Below are positions 25,987 through 35,104 of a stretch of DNA of 35,140 nt, one piece after another; the first letter of the stretch is position 1, and each line of letters starts with the position of its first letter. Position numbers and translations under genes: made by a program. The notes beneath the pieces were generated by a model. That model was not told the origin of the DNA, made no database searches, and was given only the letters and a program-made list of their open reading frames with translations. The stretch is from Gammaproteobacteria bacterium UBA4475 (GTDB lineage: Bacteria; Pseudomonadota; Gammaproteobacteria; Pseudomonadales; Azotimanducaceae), in contig DGOD01000133.1 of the NCBI GenBank assembly GCA_002389265.1, positions 1,309-36,448 of the forward strand, given 5' to 3'.

Positions 25987-26016
25987 GAAAGTGAATGTTC
26001 ACTTACCCCCACTTTC
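25987..26016. promoter_or_regulatory. Operator-like nested palindromes between radC and coaBC
   Basis: AAGTGAA-TG-TTCACTT (25989-26004) is a 7-bp inverted repeat around a 2-bp centre. A third half-site CACTTTC (26010-26016) pairs with GAAAGTG (25987-25993) to make a second, wider 7-bp inverted repeat. The cluster is 38-67 bp upstream of the radC ATG and 150-180 bp upstream of coaBC. The symmetry is typical of a dimeric repressor site, but it does not fit LexA, Fur or CRP consensus. Confidence 0.45.
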
Positions 26017-26165
26017 AGCAGGAAAAATGGTATCTTTAGCCCTGCCGAAATTAGCCGGTAAATTTTACGGGTGCCACCGCTTCCTGCGTAACATCCTGTA
26101 GGTTGTTAGGGACTCTGCAAGTAGCCGATTACCTGGATTATCTCAATTCAACATTTGAAGCCACT

Positions 26166-27401
26166 ATGAAAAATCTGCAAAACAAACACATCTTGCTCGG
26201 CGTCACAGGCGGTATCGCGGCCTATAAAGGCGCTGAATTGATTCGCCGCCTGCAGGATGAAGGCGCCGAGGTGAGAGTCGTGATGACCCACGCGGCCACA
26301 GAATTTATCACGCCCCTGACGATGCAGGCGCTTTCAGGCTTTCCGGTCTCTTTAGATTTATTAGATACCGAAACCGAATCCGTGATGGGTCATATTGAGC
26401 TTGCAAGGTGGGCCGACCTGGTACTGGTCGCGCCAGCCAGCGCCAATTTTCTCGCTGGACTACGACAAGGACGGGGAGATGACTTGCTGACAACCCTGTG
26501 TCTTGCCGCCACCTGCCCCATTGCTGTCGCGCCCGCCATGAATCAGGCCATGTGGGGTAACGTCGCGACGCAGGAAAACTGTGCGGGCTTACGTCGCAAT
26601 GGTGTGATCTTTTTTGGCCCCGATGAGGGGCTGCAAGCCTGCGGTGAAACTGGTCAAGGCCGACTATTAGATGTCGCCCACATCGTCACCCACACCTGCG
26701 CGCTCTTCCCCTCCGAGCTCTTGACGGGCAAAACCGTGATGATCACTGCCGGCCCGACGCGAGAAGCCATCGACCCAGTACGCTACATCAGCAATCACAG
26801 TTCGGGCAAACAAGGTTATGCACTGGCTGAAGCGGCCGTCGAGGCGGGTGCGCGAGTCCTGCTCATCTCGGGCCCAGTCACGCTGCCCGTACCTGACCGA
26901 GTGACCGTCATCAATGTCGTCAGCGCCGACGAGATGTATGCGGCCGTCATGGAAAACGTCGCTGAGTGCGACATTTTTATCGGAGTTGCTGCGGTGGCCG
27001 ACTTCAAGCCGGTGGCGGCAGCGGTGCAAAAAATCAAAAAACAACACGACGCCGAGCCACTAACCGAGCCACTAACAATGACGCTGACATTGGTCGAAAA
27101 TCCCGACATCATCGCCAGCGTTGCGGCCTTGCCAACACCACCATTTTTGGTCGGATTCGCTGCCGAAACTGAAAATCTGCTGGCCTACGCCCGCGAAAAG
27201 TTAAACCGCAAAGGTCTCGACCTGATCGTCGCCAACGACGTAGCGGATAACCGCATTGGCTTTAATAGCGACAACAATGGCACCACCATTATTTCGAAGG
27301 ATAAGGTCATGCCCCTCGCTATTGCCTCGAAACGTCAGGTTTCAGTTCAAATCATTCAGGTCATTGCTGACTTGCTCAATACCCGGGAGCTTTCGATATG
27401 A
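26166..27401 (+). CDS. coaBC: Bifunctional phosphopantothenoylcysteine decarboxylase/synthetase
   Basis: Two steps of CoA synthesis in one protein of 411 residues (E. coli Dfp 406). The N-terminal CoaC flavoprotein has [12 protein letters not shown], catalytic His76 in [20 protein letters not shown] at 123-130 and the active Cys159 in [13 protein letters not shown]. The CoaB half has [23 protein letters not shown] sequence, [26 protein letters not shown] [16 protein letters not shown], and FAAET. Right after KIKKQHDA a tandem EPLTEPLT (297-304) comes from a perfect 12-bp DNA duplication and lengthens a loop. ATG 26166 fits the family. Its stop overlaps dut by 4 bp (ATGA). Confidence 0.96.
   Translation: MKNLQNKHILLGVTGGIAAYKGAELIRRLQDEGAEVRVVMTHAATEFITPLTMQALSGFPVSLDLLDTETESVMGHIELARWADLVLVAPASANFLAGLRQGRGDDLLTTLCLAATCPIAVAPAMNQAMWGNVATQENCAGLRRNGVIFFGPDEGLQACGETGQGRLLDVAHIVTHTCALFPSELLTGKTVMITAGPTREAIDPVRYISNHSSGKQGYALAEAAVEAGARVLLISGPVTLPVPDRVTVINVVSADEMYAAVMENVAECDIFIGVAAVADFKPVAAAVQKIKKQHDAEPLTEPLTMTLTLVENPDIIASVAALPTPPFLVGFAAETENLLAYAREKLNRKGLDLIVANDVADNRIGFNSDNNGTTIISKDKVMPLAIASKRQVSVQIIQVIADLLNTRELSI
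27052..27075 (+). repeat. Perfect 2 x 12-bp tandem repeat inside coaBC
   Basis: CCGAGCCACTAA occurs twice back to back. It encodes the EPLT-EPLT duplication and keeps the frame. It lies in the CoaB part just after the KIKK motif. It looks like a recent replication-slippage event and may vary in copy number among strains. Confidence 0.85.
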
Positions 27402-27853
27402 ACGCATTGCAGGTCAAAATACTCAACCCACTGGTGGGCGGCGCCATTCCACTGCCGGCTTATACCACACCCGGCTCTGCGGGCATGGACTTGCGCGCTT
27501 GCCTGACGGATACACTAGAACTGGCCGCCGGTGCTTGCGAACTCATCCCCACCGGTCTGGCTATTTACATCGAAGATCCGAAATATGCCGCCATCATATT
27601 GCCGCGCTCAGGGCTCGGGCATAAGCATGGTATAGTCCTGGGCAACTTGGTGGGACTGATTGATTCGGATTACCAGGGAGAGCTCATGATCTCCCTTTGG
27701 AATCGCAGCGAATCGACCTTTTTGATTGCGCCGGGAGACAGAATTGCACAATTAGTCCTGATTCCGGTCATTCAGGCTCCATTAATGCTGGTAGAAGAAT
27801 TCAGCCATTCACAACGTGGTACGGACGGCTTTGGCTCTACTGGTCAACAGTGA
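27398..27853 (+). CDS. dut: dUTP diphosphatase
   Basis: Trimeric dUTPase that makes dUMP and keeps uracil out of DNA, 151 residues (E. coli 151). The five motifs are visible: [33 protein letters not shown] overlapping motifs 2 and 3 (RSGLGHKHG), [30 protein letters not shown], and the C-terminal [12 protein letters not shown] arm. The start overlaps coaBC by 4 bp and algC follows 10 bp after the stop, so coaBC-dut-algC form one transcription unit as in Pseudomonas. Confidence 0.97.
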   Translation: MNALQVKILNPLVGGAIPLPAYTTPGSAGMDLRACLTDTLELAAGACELIPTGLAIYIEDPKYAAIILPRSGLGHKHGIVLGNLVGLIDSDYQGELMISLWNRSESTFLIAPGDRIAQLVLIPVIQAPLMLVEEFSHSQRGTDGFGSTGQQ

Positions 27854-27857
27854 GGGT
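27852..27857 (+). promoter_or_regulatory. Ribosome binding site selecting a GTG start for algC
   Basis: GAGGGT overlaps the dut stop (TGA 27851-27853) and lies 6 nt before GTG 27864. An earlier in-frame GTG at 27816 would lie inside dut and has no such site. Confidence 0.6.
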
Positions 27858-27863
27858 ACACAG

Positions 27864-30362
27864 GTGAAAAGCAACCATAGAGACCTGCTGTTGGCTGTTG
27901 GCAAACTCCCCGCCATCGCCTTTAGCCTTGCTTTGATTATCGCAACCACGCTTAGCCTGGTGCTTGTTCAGCCCCAGTCAAACCAGACCTACCGTGAAAA
28001 AATGATCAGTGACGCCGCAGACTACTTGCAACTGAACGCCAACTATCAGCAACAACATCTAGCCCATCTGATCCAAGACCTGGCGTCGAAGCGCGGCCTC
28101 GTTCAATTGTTGGACCAAGGCGACTCAACGCTGATCACCCTGGAGGAAGCCAGAATCAAAGACGCAATCCCCCACGCCATGTGGGTCCGCCTACTCCGCG
28201 CAGGTGAGGCACGAGTTGACCCTGACAACACACCACTCTTTACCTTCGCGTCATTGGATCTGGTGAACCAGGTCGAAACAGGACATATGGCCAATCCCGA
28301 AGCCATTAATCTTAACGGCAGATGGCTCCTGGGTATTGCGGCACCCATCATCGAACCATCAATCACACTGCCGCAGGGCATTTTATTTGTCTATCTTGAT
28401 ATCGCAGCCCTTCATGAGGGAATCGATAGCCGCCCTGCCGGTGCGGCGAGATTGATGCAGTCAGTGAATAACGCACCACCGGCAGAAATCGCGGTTGTCG
28501 GCAACCTTACCGACCGAGTGCCTGTCTCTCGGGCCTTGGGAAATGCCAACTGGACCCTGGAGTTTTATCCCAATACGACGCTGACCGAAGCATCTGCAGC
28601 TAACCCGGTGACCTACCTGTTACCCTTAATCGTGGCCCTGTTGATTGCCCTAGCAGGCACCTTGATTGGCATTCACAGGTTTTTGAGATTACTGATCAGT
28701 GATGTAGACCTGTTGTCCAATCAGATCGATGGTCTGGCTGCTGGCAAATTTGAACCCACCAAGATCTATCATCTACCGACGCTTTTAGCCCTCGACAGCC
28801 GCCTTGCATCCATCAGCTGTAAGCCGACTATCGAGCACTCAACCCCGCATAAGCCTGCGCCACCAACTGCATCAAACAAACCAATCATCGGTAATCTGGA
28901 TGAACCGTTGCCGGCTATGCGCACGGTTAACGTCGAACAAGACATCGAGTTACCGCCGGCCAAGAGTACCGAGAATCTGCTCGAGGAGCCATCTGACGAG
29001 TCATTACGGACTATTTTTCGTGCCTATGATATCCGGGGCATTATCGATGAAACGCTGACACCGGCCGTTATCTTTGATATCGGTCGCACCATCGGCTCGG
29101 AGGCCATCGACATCGGTGAGCACGCTTTATTGGTTGGTGCCGATGGTCGGCTCTCCAGCCCTGATGTTATGGCTCGGCTGATAGACGGCATTTTAGCTAC
29201 TGGTGTCGACGTTATCAGCATTGGCACCGTGCCAACGCCAGTGCTTTATTACGGGACTCATAACACGGAGACCCACAGCGGTGTCATGGTCACTGCCAGT
29301 CACAATCCAGCAGAGTACAACGGCTTCAAAATTGTCTTCAACGATCGGTCACTCACAGAAGAAGACCTCTTAAGACTCTATCATCGTTTCGAGCGAAAGG
29401 ATTTTCACCAAGGCAAAGGCGGTTTACAGCAAAGGAATCTCACCGACGATTATCTGGATGCCATTAGCGACGATATTGTTGTCGCGAAGCCAATGCGCAT
29501 CGTGGTCGACTGCGGTAATGGTGTCGCTGGCGAAATAGCCCCGGAAATTTATGTCAACCTTGGCTGCGAAGTCATTCCCTTGTATTGCGATATAGATGGC
29601 AGTTTTCCTAACCATCATCCCGACCCGAGTATTGCCGAGAACCTCCAGGACCTAATCTTGTTAGTGAAAACGCAAAATGCTGACCTAGGCATTGCCCTTG
29701 ATGGAGATGGCGATCGCATGGTTGCCGTCACCAGTGACGGCAACATTGTGCCACCAGATGAACTGCTCATGCTGTTTGCCAAAGATGTGGTGTCCCGCAA
29801 CCCTGGCTCAGATGTCGTCTATGACGTAAAGTGCACAAAGAACCTCAGCGGTGTCATCAGCGGGTTTGGCGGCAGGCCTATCGTATGCCGCAGTGGCCAC
29901 TCCTACCTAAAGGAGAAAATGGCAGAAACGGAAGCAGCACTGGGCGGCGAGTTTTCTGGCCATATCTGCTTCGGTGAACGCTGGTACGGGTTTGATGATG
30001 GTATTTATGCGGGTGCGCGCCTGCTAGAAATTGTTGGGTCACAGAACACGGGCCTTGCCGAGCTAATGGCAGAATTTCCGAAGAGCATTTCCACGCCAGA
30101 GCTGAAGGTTGTTGTTAGTGAGGCCGATAAATTTTCTATCATTGAGAACATTGTCAGCAATGGTAATTTCGATAATGGAACAATCACAACAATTGACGGA
30201 ATCAGAGTTGACTACGTCGATGGCTGGGGCCTTGTGAGAGCGTCTAATACCGGACCATACCTGACATTGAGATTTGAAGCAGATAGTACAGAGAGTCTCG
30301 ATCGCATTCGATCGTTATTCAGGAAACAGCTACAGAACATCGATCCAAGCCTGAATTTTTAG
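27864..30362 (+). CDS. algC: Phosphomannomutase/phosphoglucomutase with N-terminal membrane/sensor-like extension
   Basis: PMM/PGM of the alpha-D-phosphohexomutase family, 832 residues from GTG 27864. The enzyme occupies about residues 381-832: FRAYDIRGIIDE, phosphoserine Ser479 in VTASHNPAEYNGFK, metal loop DGDGDR (613-618), sugar loop GGEFSGHI near Glu696, and phosphate loop RASNTGPYL. It interconverts mannose-6-P/mannose-1-P and the glucose pair for exopolysaccharide and LPS. The first about 380 residues hold a helix at 15-35, an extracytoplasmic region of about 210 residues resembling a chemoreceptor-type ligand domain, a second helix at 252-275, and a linker. Similar long AlgC forms exist in Pseudomonas; the extension's job is unknown. 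Confidence 0.92.
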   Translation: MKSNHRDLLLAVGKLPAIAFSLALIIATTLSLVLVQPQSNQTYREKMISDAADYLQLNANYQQQHLAHLIQDLASKRGLVQLLDQGDSTLITLEEARIKDAIPHAMWVRLLRAGEARVDPDNTPLFTFASLDLVNQVETGHMANPEAINLNGRWLLGIAAPIIEPSITLPQGILFVYLDIAALHEGIDSRPAGAARLMQSVNNAPPAEIAVVGNLTDRVPVSRALGNANWTLEFYPNTTLTEASAANPVTYLLPLIVALLIALAGTLIGIHRFLRLLISDVDLLSNQIDGLAAGKFEPTKIYHLPTLLALDSRLASISCKPTIEHSTPHKPAPPTASNKPIIGNLDEPLPAMRTVNVEQDIELPPAKSTENLLEEPSDESLRTIFRAYDIRGIIDETLTPAVIFDIGRTIGSEAIDIGEHALLVGADGRLSSPDVMARLIDGILATGVDVISIGTVPTPVLYYGTHNTETHSGVMVTASHNPAEYNGFKIVFNDRSLTEEDLLRLYHRFERKDFHQGKGGLQQRNLTDDYLDAISDDIVVAKPMRIVVDCGNGVAGEIAPEIYVNLGCEVIPLYCDIDGSFPNHHPDPSIAENLQDLILLVKTQNADLGIALDGDGDRMVAVTSDGNIVPPDELLMLFAKDVVSRNPGSDVVYDVKCTKNLSGVISGFGGRPIVCRSGHSYLKEKMAETEAALGGEFSGHICFGERWYGFDDGIYAGARLLEIVGSQNTGLAELMAEFPKSISTPELKVVVSEADKFSIIENIVSNGNFDNGTITTIDGIRVDYVDGWGLVRASNTGPYLTLRFEADSTESLDRIRSLFRKQLQNIDPSLNF

Positions 30363-30385
30363 TGGCCCCATCGATTTATCGTTAG

Positions 30386-31327
<942 letters not shown>

Positions 31328-31358
31328 GCAAGCTTTGCGCCTGCGCTTGGATTTAATC

Positions 31359-31393
31359 GTTCAATAGAACAATAGATCCATCGAACAATGGAT
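31359..31393. repeat. Direct and inverted repeats upstream of slmA
   Basis: GAACAATAGAT (31367-31377) and GAACAATGGAT (31383-31393) are 11-bp direct repeats with one mismatch and a 16-bp period. Each is linked to an inverted repeat: GTTC-AATA-GAAC (31359-31370) and ATCCAT-CGAACA-ATGGAT (31376-31393). They fill the argB-slmA gap, 20-54 bp before the slmA ATG, where an operator or leader structure could lie. Confidence 0.45.
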
Positions 31394-31412
31394 TAAGGAC
31401 TGGTAGCTTAAG

Positions 31413-32039
31413 ATGTCAGATGTAAACAAAGTCTCAAGAAAAGATCAGATATTACAGGCCCTTGCCACGATGCTTGAGGAAACGCCGGGAGGGCGAATCA
31501 CGACCTCAGGTCTGGCTAAGCAGGTGGGTGTCTCTGAAGCCGCGCTCTATCGTCACTTCCCGAGTAAAGCCAAGATGTTCGATGGTCTTATTGAATTTAT
31601 CGAAGACACCATATTTTCGCGAATTTCTCTTATCCTGGCTGAGGAACCCTCCGCGGAGCGCCAGTGTGGGCAAAGCATTTATCTGTTGCTGACATTTGCT
31701 GAACGCAACCCAGGCATCACTCGCATCCTAACGGGTGACCCCTTAGCAGGCGAGACTGATCGCCTGAGGTCCAGAGTCGCGCAATTTTTTGAGCGTTTTG
31801 AGACCCAACTCAAACAGGTGCTTCGTGAGGCAGAGATGCGTGAAGGGCAGCGGCCGCTGATGGAAACACAAGCTGCTGCAAATCTGATGATGGCCACAGC
31901 GGAAGGCCGAATCAGCCAGTTTGTCCGTAGTAATTTCAGCCGACGGCCCACGGATGGCTGGGAAGTTCAGTGGCAAGCCATCAGTGGCGCTATATTTCCA
32001 TACGCCAATGGCCGTGGGCTCGCGCCAGACGCTCAATAG
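31413..32039 (+). CDS. slmA: Nucleoid occlusion factor SlmA (TetR fold)
   Basis: DNA-bound inhibitor of FtsZ ring assembly over the nucleoid, 208 residues (E. coli 198). The TetR-type HTH is ITTSGLAKQVGVSEAALYRHF (about residues 29-49), followed by PSKAKMFDGLIEFIEDTIFSR, FAERNPGITRILTGDPL, FERFETQLKQVLREAEMREG and EGRISQFVRSNFSRRPTD, all close to E. coli SlmA. A C-terminal tail of about ten residues is extra. Gene order dut-algC-argB-slmA with pyrE opposite combines the Pseudomonas and E. coli arrangements. It ends 3 bp from the convergent DUF4124 gene. Confidence 0.94.
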   Translation: MSDVNKVSRKDQILQALATMLEETPGGRITTSGLAKQVGVSEAALYRHFPSKAKMFDGLIEFIEDTIFSRISLILAEEPSAERQCGQSIYLLLTFAERNPGITRILTGDPLAGETDRLRSRVAQFFERFETQLKQVLREAEMREGQRPLMETQAAANLMMATAEGRISQFVRSNFSRRPTDGWEVQWQAISGAIFPYANGRGLAPDAQ

Positions 32040-32042
32040 TGC

Positions 32043-32735
32043 CTAGCTTCTGGGCGCATTATCCAGCAATTCGCGAACCCGCTGCAAATCAGCCGCGTAG
32101 GTCTCACTCAGCTGTACCAATTCCAGGCCTTTGTCGAAGATCTCGCCCTCCAGCTGCTGAATACGCAGCACCAAGTTATGCATAAATTCGATCCTTTCTG
32201 GGGCCACTTTACCGCCCCTGCGCTCAAGGTCCGCCAGCTCCATCTCTATGTTTTGCTTGCGGAGCTGCAACCCTTGCAAGTTGGTCTCGCTCGAGGCAAT
32301 AAACGCCCGGACGCTCACCAACTTAGTATCCCGCGCGCGTATAACATCTTCAGGTGTGGCATAAATTCGCAGTAAATTCTGATCTGCCTGCTGGCGCTCT
32401 AGGTCGTGGCGATCTTTGATCGCGTTTGCCGCTCGCATTTGATCCCGCTGACGAATCTCTTGTTCGTTAAGGGCTCGCCCAACAACCTCCAAGACTCTGC
32501 CATCCAGACTTAAAATCGTATAACCATCTTTTACATAACGTGCAGGAACGTGGCTATCCAAGACCGTCACGCCATCTTCATTGTTGTATTTATACAGCTC
32601 CGCCGCCGCCGGCATCGCCACAAGTGCGCCCAGCAGTATATTAATCCTGACAAAAGCCAAGCCAGGACATTCAGGCAACGGTAGGCCGAACCAGAGCCCG
32701 AGCCTTGGAGAAATCGTTTTTAACATCCGTGTCAT
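32043..32735 (-). CDS. DUF4124 protein with coiled coil, exported or anchored
   Basis: Protein of 230 residues. A hydrophobic segment at about 29-45 (INILLGALVAMPAAA) ends in an AAA-type cleavage site, followed by a DUF4124-like segment ELYKYNNEDGVTVLDSHVP and VKDGYTILSLDGRVLE. From about residue 92 to the end it is charged and helical, with heptad-like Leu spacing (NEQEIRQRDQMRAANAIKDR onwards), so a long coiled coil is likely. The 28-residue lead before the hydrophobic segment is long for a signal peptide; a TTG at 32660 would give a normal one but lacks a ribosome site. Probably periplasmic; role unknown. It follows pyrE by 36 bp. Confidence 0.75.
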   Translation of the reverse strand: MTRMLKTISPRLGLWFGLPLPECPGLAFVRINILLGALVAMPAAAELYKYNNEDGVTVLDSHVPARYVKDGYTILSLDGRVLEVVGRALNEQEIRQRDQMRAANAIKDRHDLERQQADQNLLRIYATPEDVIRARDTKLVSVRAFIASSETNLQGLQLRKQNIEMELADLERRGGKVAPERIEFMHNLVLRIQQLEGEIFDKGLELVQLSETYAADLQRVRELLDNAPRS

Positions 32736-32771
32736 TACTCGCTTTGAAGTTATCGTCCTGCCGAACTAAAC

Positions 32772-33419
32772 TTAATAAGCAACACCGTATCGATCTTGAT
32801 ACGCGCGCATATCGCCGAGTTGCCGTGCAAATTCTGGCCTGCCTTCCAGAAACGACGTTATATCACTAAACTTTACGACGCTGATGACAGAAACGCCATA
32901 GTCACGCTCAACCTCCTGAATCGCAGACAGCTCGCCTTGACCTTTCTCCTGACGATCAATGGCAACCAGAACCCCAACCGCTCTCGCGTCAGACTCGGCA
33001 ATCACGCTCATCACCTCGCGTATCGCGGTGCCTGCCGTAATAACATCATCAATAATCATGACTTTACCCGCGAGGGGCGAGCCCACTAAAAGCCCACCCT
33101 CACCATGAGCCTTCGCTTCTTTTCGATTAAATACAAAGGGGTAGTCGCGCTGATAATTGCGCTGCAGGGCGATAGCTGTGGCGCTGACCAGCGGAATACC
33201 CTTGTAAGCCGGACCAAACAACAAATCAACGTCTAGTTTCGAGTCCACCAGCGCAGCCGCATAGTAATCAGCGAGCTCGCTCAGGGCAGCCCCCGTGTTA
33301 AAAAGCCCAGCATTGAAGAAATACGGGCTTACTCGGCCTGATTTCAGGGTGAACTCACCAAACCGCAAGACACCACGCTCAATGGCGAATTCAAGAAATC
33401 TAGTCTGATAATCTTCCAT
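32772..33419 (-). CDS. pyrE: Orotate phosphoribosyltransferase
   Basis: Transfers PRPP to orotate in pyrimidine synthesis, 215 residues (E. coli 213). Motifs: [52 protein letters not shown], catalytic loop [13 protein letters not shown] and PRPP loop [16 protein letters not shown] with the acid pair at 124-125. ATG 33419 shares its A with the rph stop (TGATG), so the genes are translationally coupled, as rph-pyrE is in E. coli. In Pseudomonas crc lies between them; not here. The E. coli-type leader attenuator between rph and pyrE cannot exist with this overlap. Confidence 0.97.
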   Translation of the reverse strand: MEDYQTRFLEFAIERGVLRFGEFTLKSGRVSPYFFNAGLFNTGAALSELADYYAAALVDSKLDVDLLFGPAYKGIPLVSATAIALQRNYQRDYPFVFNRKEAKAHGEGGLLVGSPLAGKVMIIDDVITAGTAIREVMSVIAESDARAVGVLVAIDRQEKGQGELSAIQEVERDYGVSVISVVKFSDITSFLEGRPEFARQLGDMRAYQDRYGVAY

Positions 33420-34144
33420 CAAGCAACCTCAAGTGCAGCTTTTTGTAGTGTGATCAGTTCGTTGATGCCCTTGTCTCCCAGTATTAACATGTCGTCCAGC
33501 TCAGCGCGCGAGAAGGGGATACCTTCTGCAGTACCCTGAACCTCGATAAACCGGCCATCCTCACCCATCACCAAATTCATGTCTGTCTCGGCGCGGGAGT
33601 CTTCGGTGTATTCAAGATCCAGTACTGGCCGCCCATCAACAATGCCAACAGAGACGGCACCGACAAATTGCTGAAATGGGTTGTGCGCCAACTTCATTTG
33701 CCGAATTGCATCATACAGCGCCACACAGGCACCCGTAATTGATGCCGTGCGCGTGCCACCGTCAGCCTGGATCACGTCGCAATCGATACGAATGGTATAT
33801 TCGCCGAGGCGTTTCATGTCAACGCAAGTGCGCAAAGATCGGCCAATGAGACGTTGAATTTCGACGGTTCGACCGCCCTGTTTGCCCCTTGCCGCTTCTC
33901 GATCCATGCGGGTGTTCGTCGAACGGGGCAGCATGCCATATTCAGAGGTAATCCAGCCCTGGCCCGAGCCGCGCAAGAATGACGGCACGCCTTTGGCAAC
34001 GGATGCGGTACAGATCACTCGAGTATCACCAAAGGCAATCATGACCGAGCCCTCCGCATGTTTATTGATGCCGCGCTCGATGGTCACGGGGCGCAAGGCA
34101 TCCAGCGCACGGCCCGCAGGCCGTTGTACAGAGTCAGTCGTCAT
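33419..34144 (-). CDS. rph: Ribonuclease PH
   Basis: Phosphorolytic 3'-5' exoribonuclease that trims tRNA precursors, 241 residues (E. coli 238). Motifs: [108 protein letters not shown] and [15 protein letters not shown]. Unlike the truncated rph of E. coli K-12, the C-terminus is complete. It is divergent from yicC with an 85-bp gap and overlaps pyrE by one base. Confidence 0.97.
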   Translation of the reverse strand: MTTDSVQRPAGRALDALRPVTIERGINKHAEGSVMIAFGDTRVICTASVAKGVPSFLRGSGQGWITSEYGMLPRSTNTRMDREAARGKQGGRTVEIQRLIGRSLRTCVDMKRLGEYTIRIDCDVIQADGGTRTASITGACVALYDAIRQMKLAHNPFQQFVGAVSVGIVDGRPVLDLEYTEDSRAETDMNLVMGEDGRFIEVQGTAEGIPFSRAELDDMLILGDKGINELITLQKAALEVA

Positions 34145-34229
34145 GGGTATTTCCTATAAACAATCATCTATGCATGAAACTCCATTATACTGGTCAGCCA
34201 CTAATAAGCACTTGCAGGCATTATTCATT

Positions 34230-35084
34230 ATGACTCAAAGCATGACCGCCTTTGCTCGACGTGAGGCCAACAGTATTGTCTGGGAAATTCGATCGGTAAA
34301 TCACCGGTATTTGGACCACAGCTTCAAGGTGCCAGATAATTTGCGCGCCCTAGAGGGCGACCTGCGCAATCTGCTCAAACAAAGCCTGTTTCGCGGCAAG
34401 GTCGACTGCCTGCTCAAGATCAATACGGAAGGTACCGAATCGGGCCCCCTCACTATTAATGAAGCCCAGGTGCACAAACTGCGCAATGCGCTTGACGAAA
34501 TCAGCCGTATCATGGGGGCCAACTCACCCCTGAATTCACTCGATATTCTCAAGTTTCCGGGCATCATGGCAACCGCCGCAGTCGACGACGAAAACCTGGT
34601 TGCACAAATCCAGAGCCTGTTTGTCCAGGCGCTCGCCGACTTGACCGCCATGCGGGCCAGGGAAGGGAGCGAATTACAGCAGATCATTGAAGATAAGCTC
34701 ACGGAACTCCAACAATTAACCGATATCGTCCGTGCTGACGCGCCGGTGATTAACGCACGGCAACGGGCGCGCATCGAGGAACGGCTCATGGAGTTAAAGC
34801 TCGAAGTCGACGGCAATCGTCTGGAACAAGAATTGGTCTATCTCGCCCAGAAGTCAGATATCGCCGAGGAGCTGGATCGTCTAGACACCCATATCGAAGA
34901 AGTGAGATCCACGCTGCGTGAATCCGGCGCCATCGGTCGACGGCTGGACTTTTTGATGCAGGAACTCAATCGAGAGGCTAATACCCTGTCATCCAAGGCA
35001 GTTGCCGCCAATACCTCCATTCAGGCTGTTGACCTCAAGGTGATTATCGAGCAGATGCGCGAACAGATCCAGAATATCGAATAG
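34230..35084 (+). CDS. yicC: YicC family endoribonuclease-like protein
   Basis: Protein of 284 residues (E. coli 287) from the YicC/YloC family, reported to act as an endoribonuclease in small-RNA decay. It starts MTQSMTAFARRE and shows EIRSVNHRYLDHSFKVPD, RGKVDCLLKI, DILKFPGIM, MRAREGSELQQIIEDKL, NRLEQELVYLAQKSDIAEELDRL split over the DUF1732 region, GRRLDFLMQELNREANTL and the terminal VIIEQMREQIQNIE. The open frame extends 116 codons upstream antisense to rph; ATG 34230 fits the family. It is normally followed by gmk. Confidence 0.95.
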   Translation: MTQSMTAFARREANSIVWEIRSVNHRYLDHSFKVPDNLRALEGDLRNLLKQSLFRGKVDCLLKINTEGTESGPLTINEAQVHKLRNALDEISRIMGANSPLNSLDILKFPGIMATAAVDDENLVAQIQSLFVQALADLTAMRAREGSELQQIIEDKLTELQQLTDIVRADAPVINARQRARIEERLMELKLEVDGNRLEQELVYLAQKSDIAEELDRLDTHIEEVRSTLRESGAIGRRLDFLMQELNREANTLSSKAVAANTSIQAVDLKVIIEQMREQIQNIE

Positions 35085-35104
35085 GCGCTGGCGGCACCGC
35101 TGCT

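Noticed and set aside
31328..31350. CAAGC...GCTTG stem after argB as an intrinsic terminator
   Set aside because: Only 5 bp with a large loop and no T-tract; slmA is close downstream on the same strand.
33882..34229. 116-codon upstream extension of the yicC frame
   Set aside because: It is antisense to rph, and the family start MTQSMTAFARRE at 34230 matches YicC closely.
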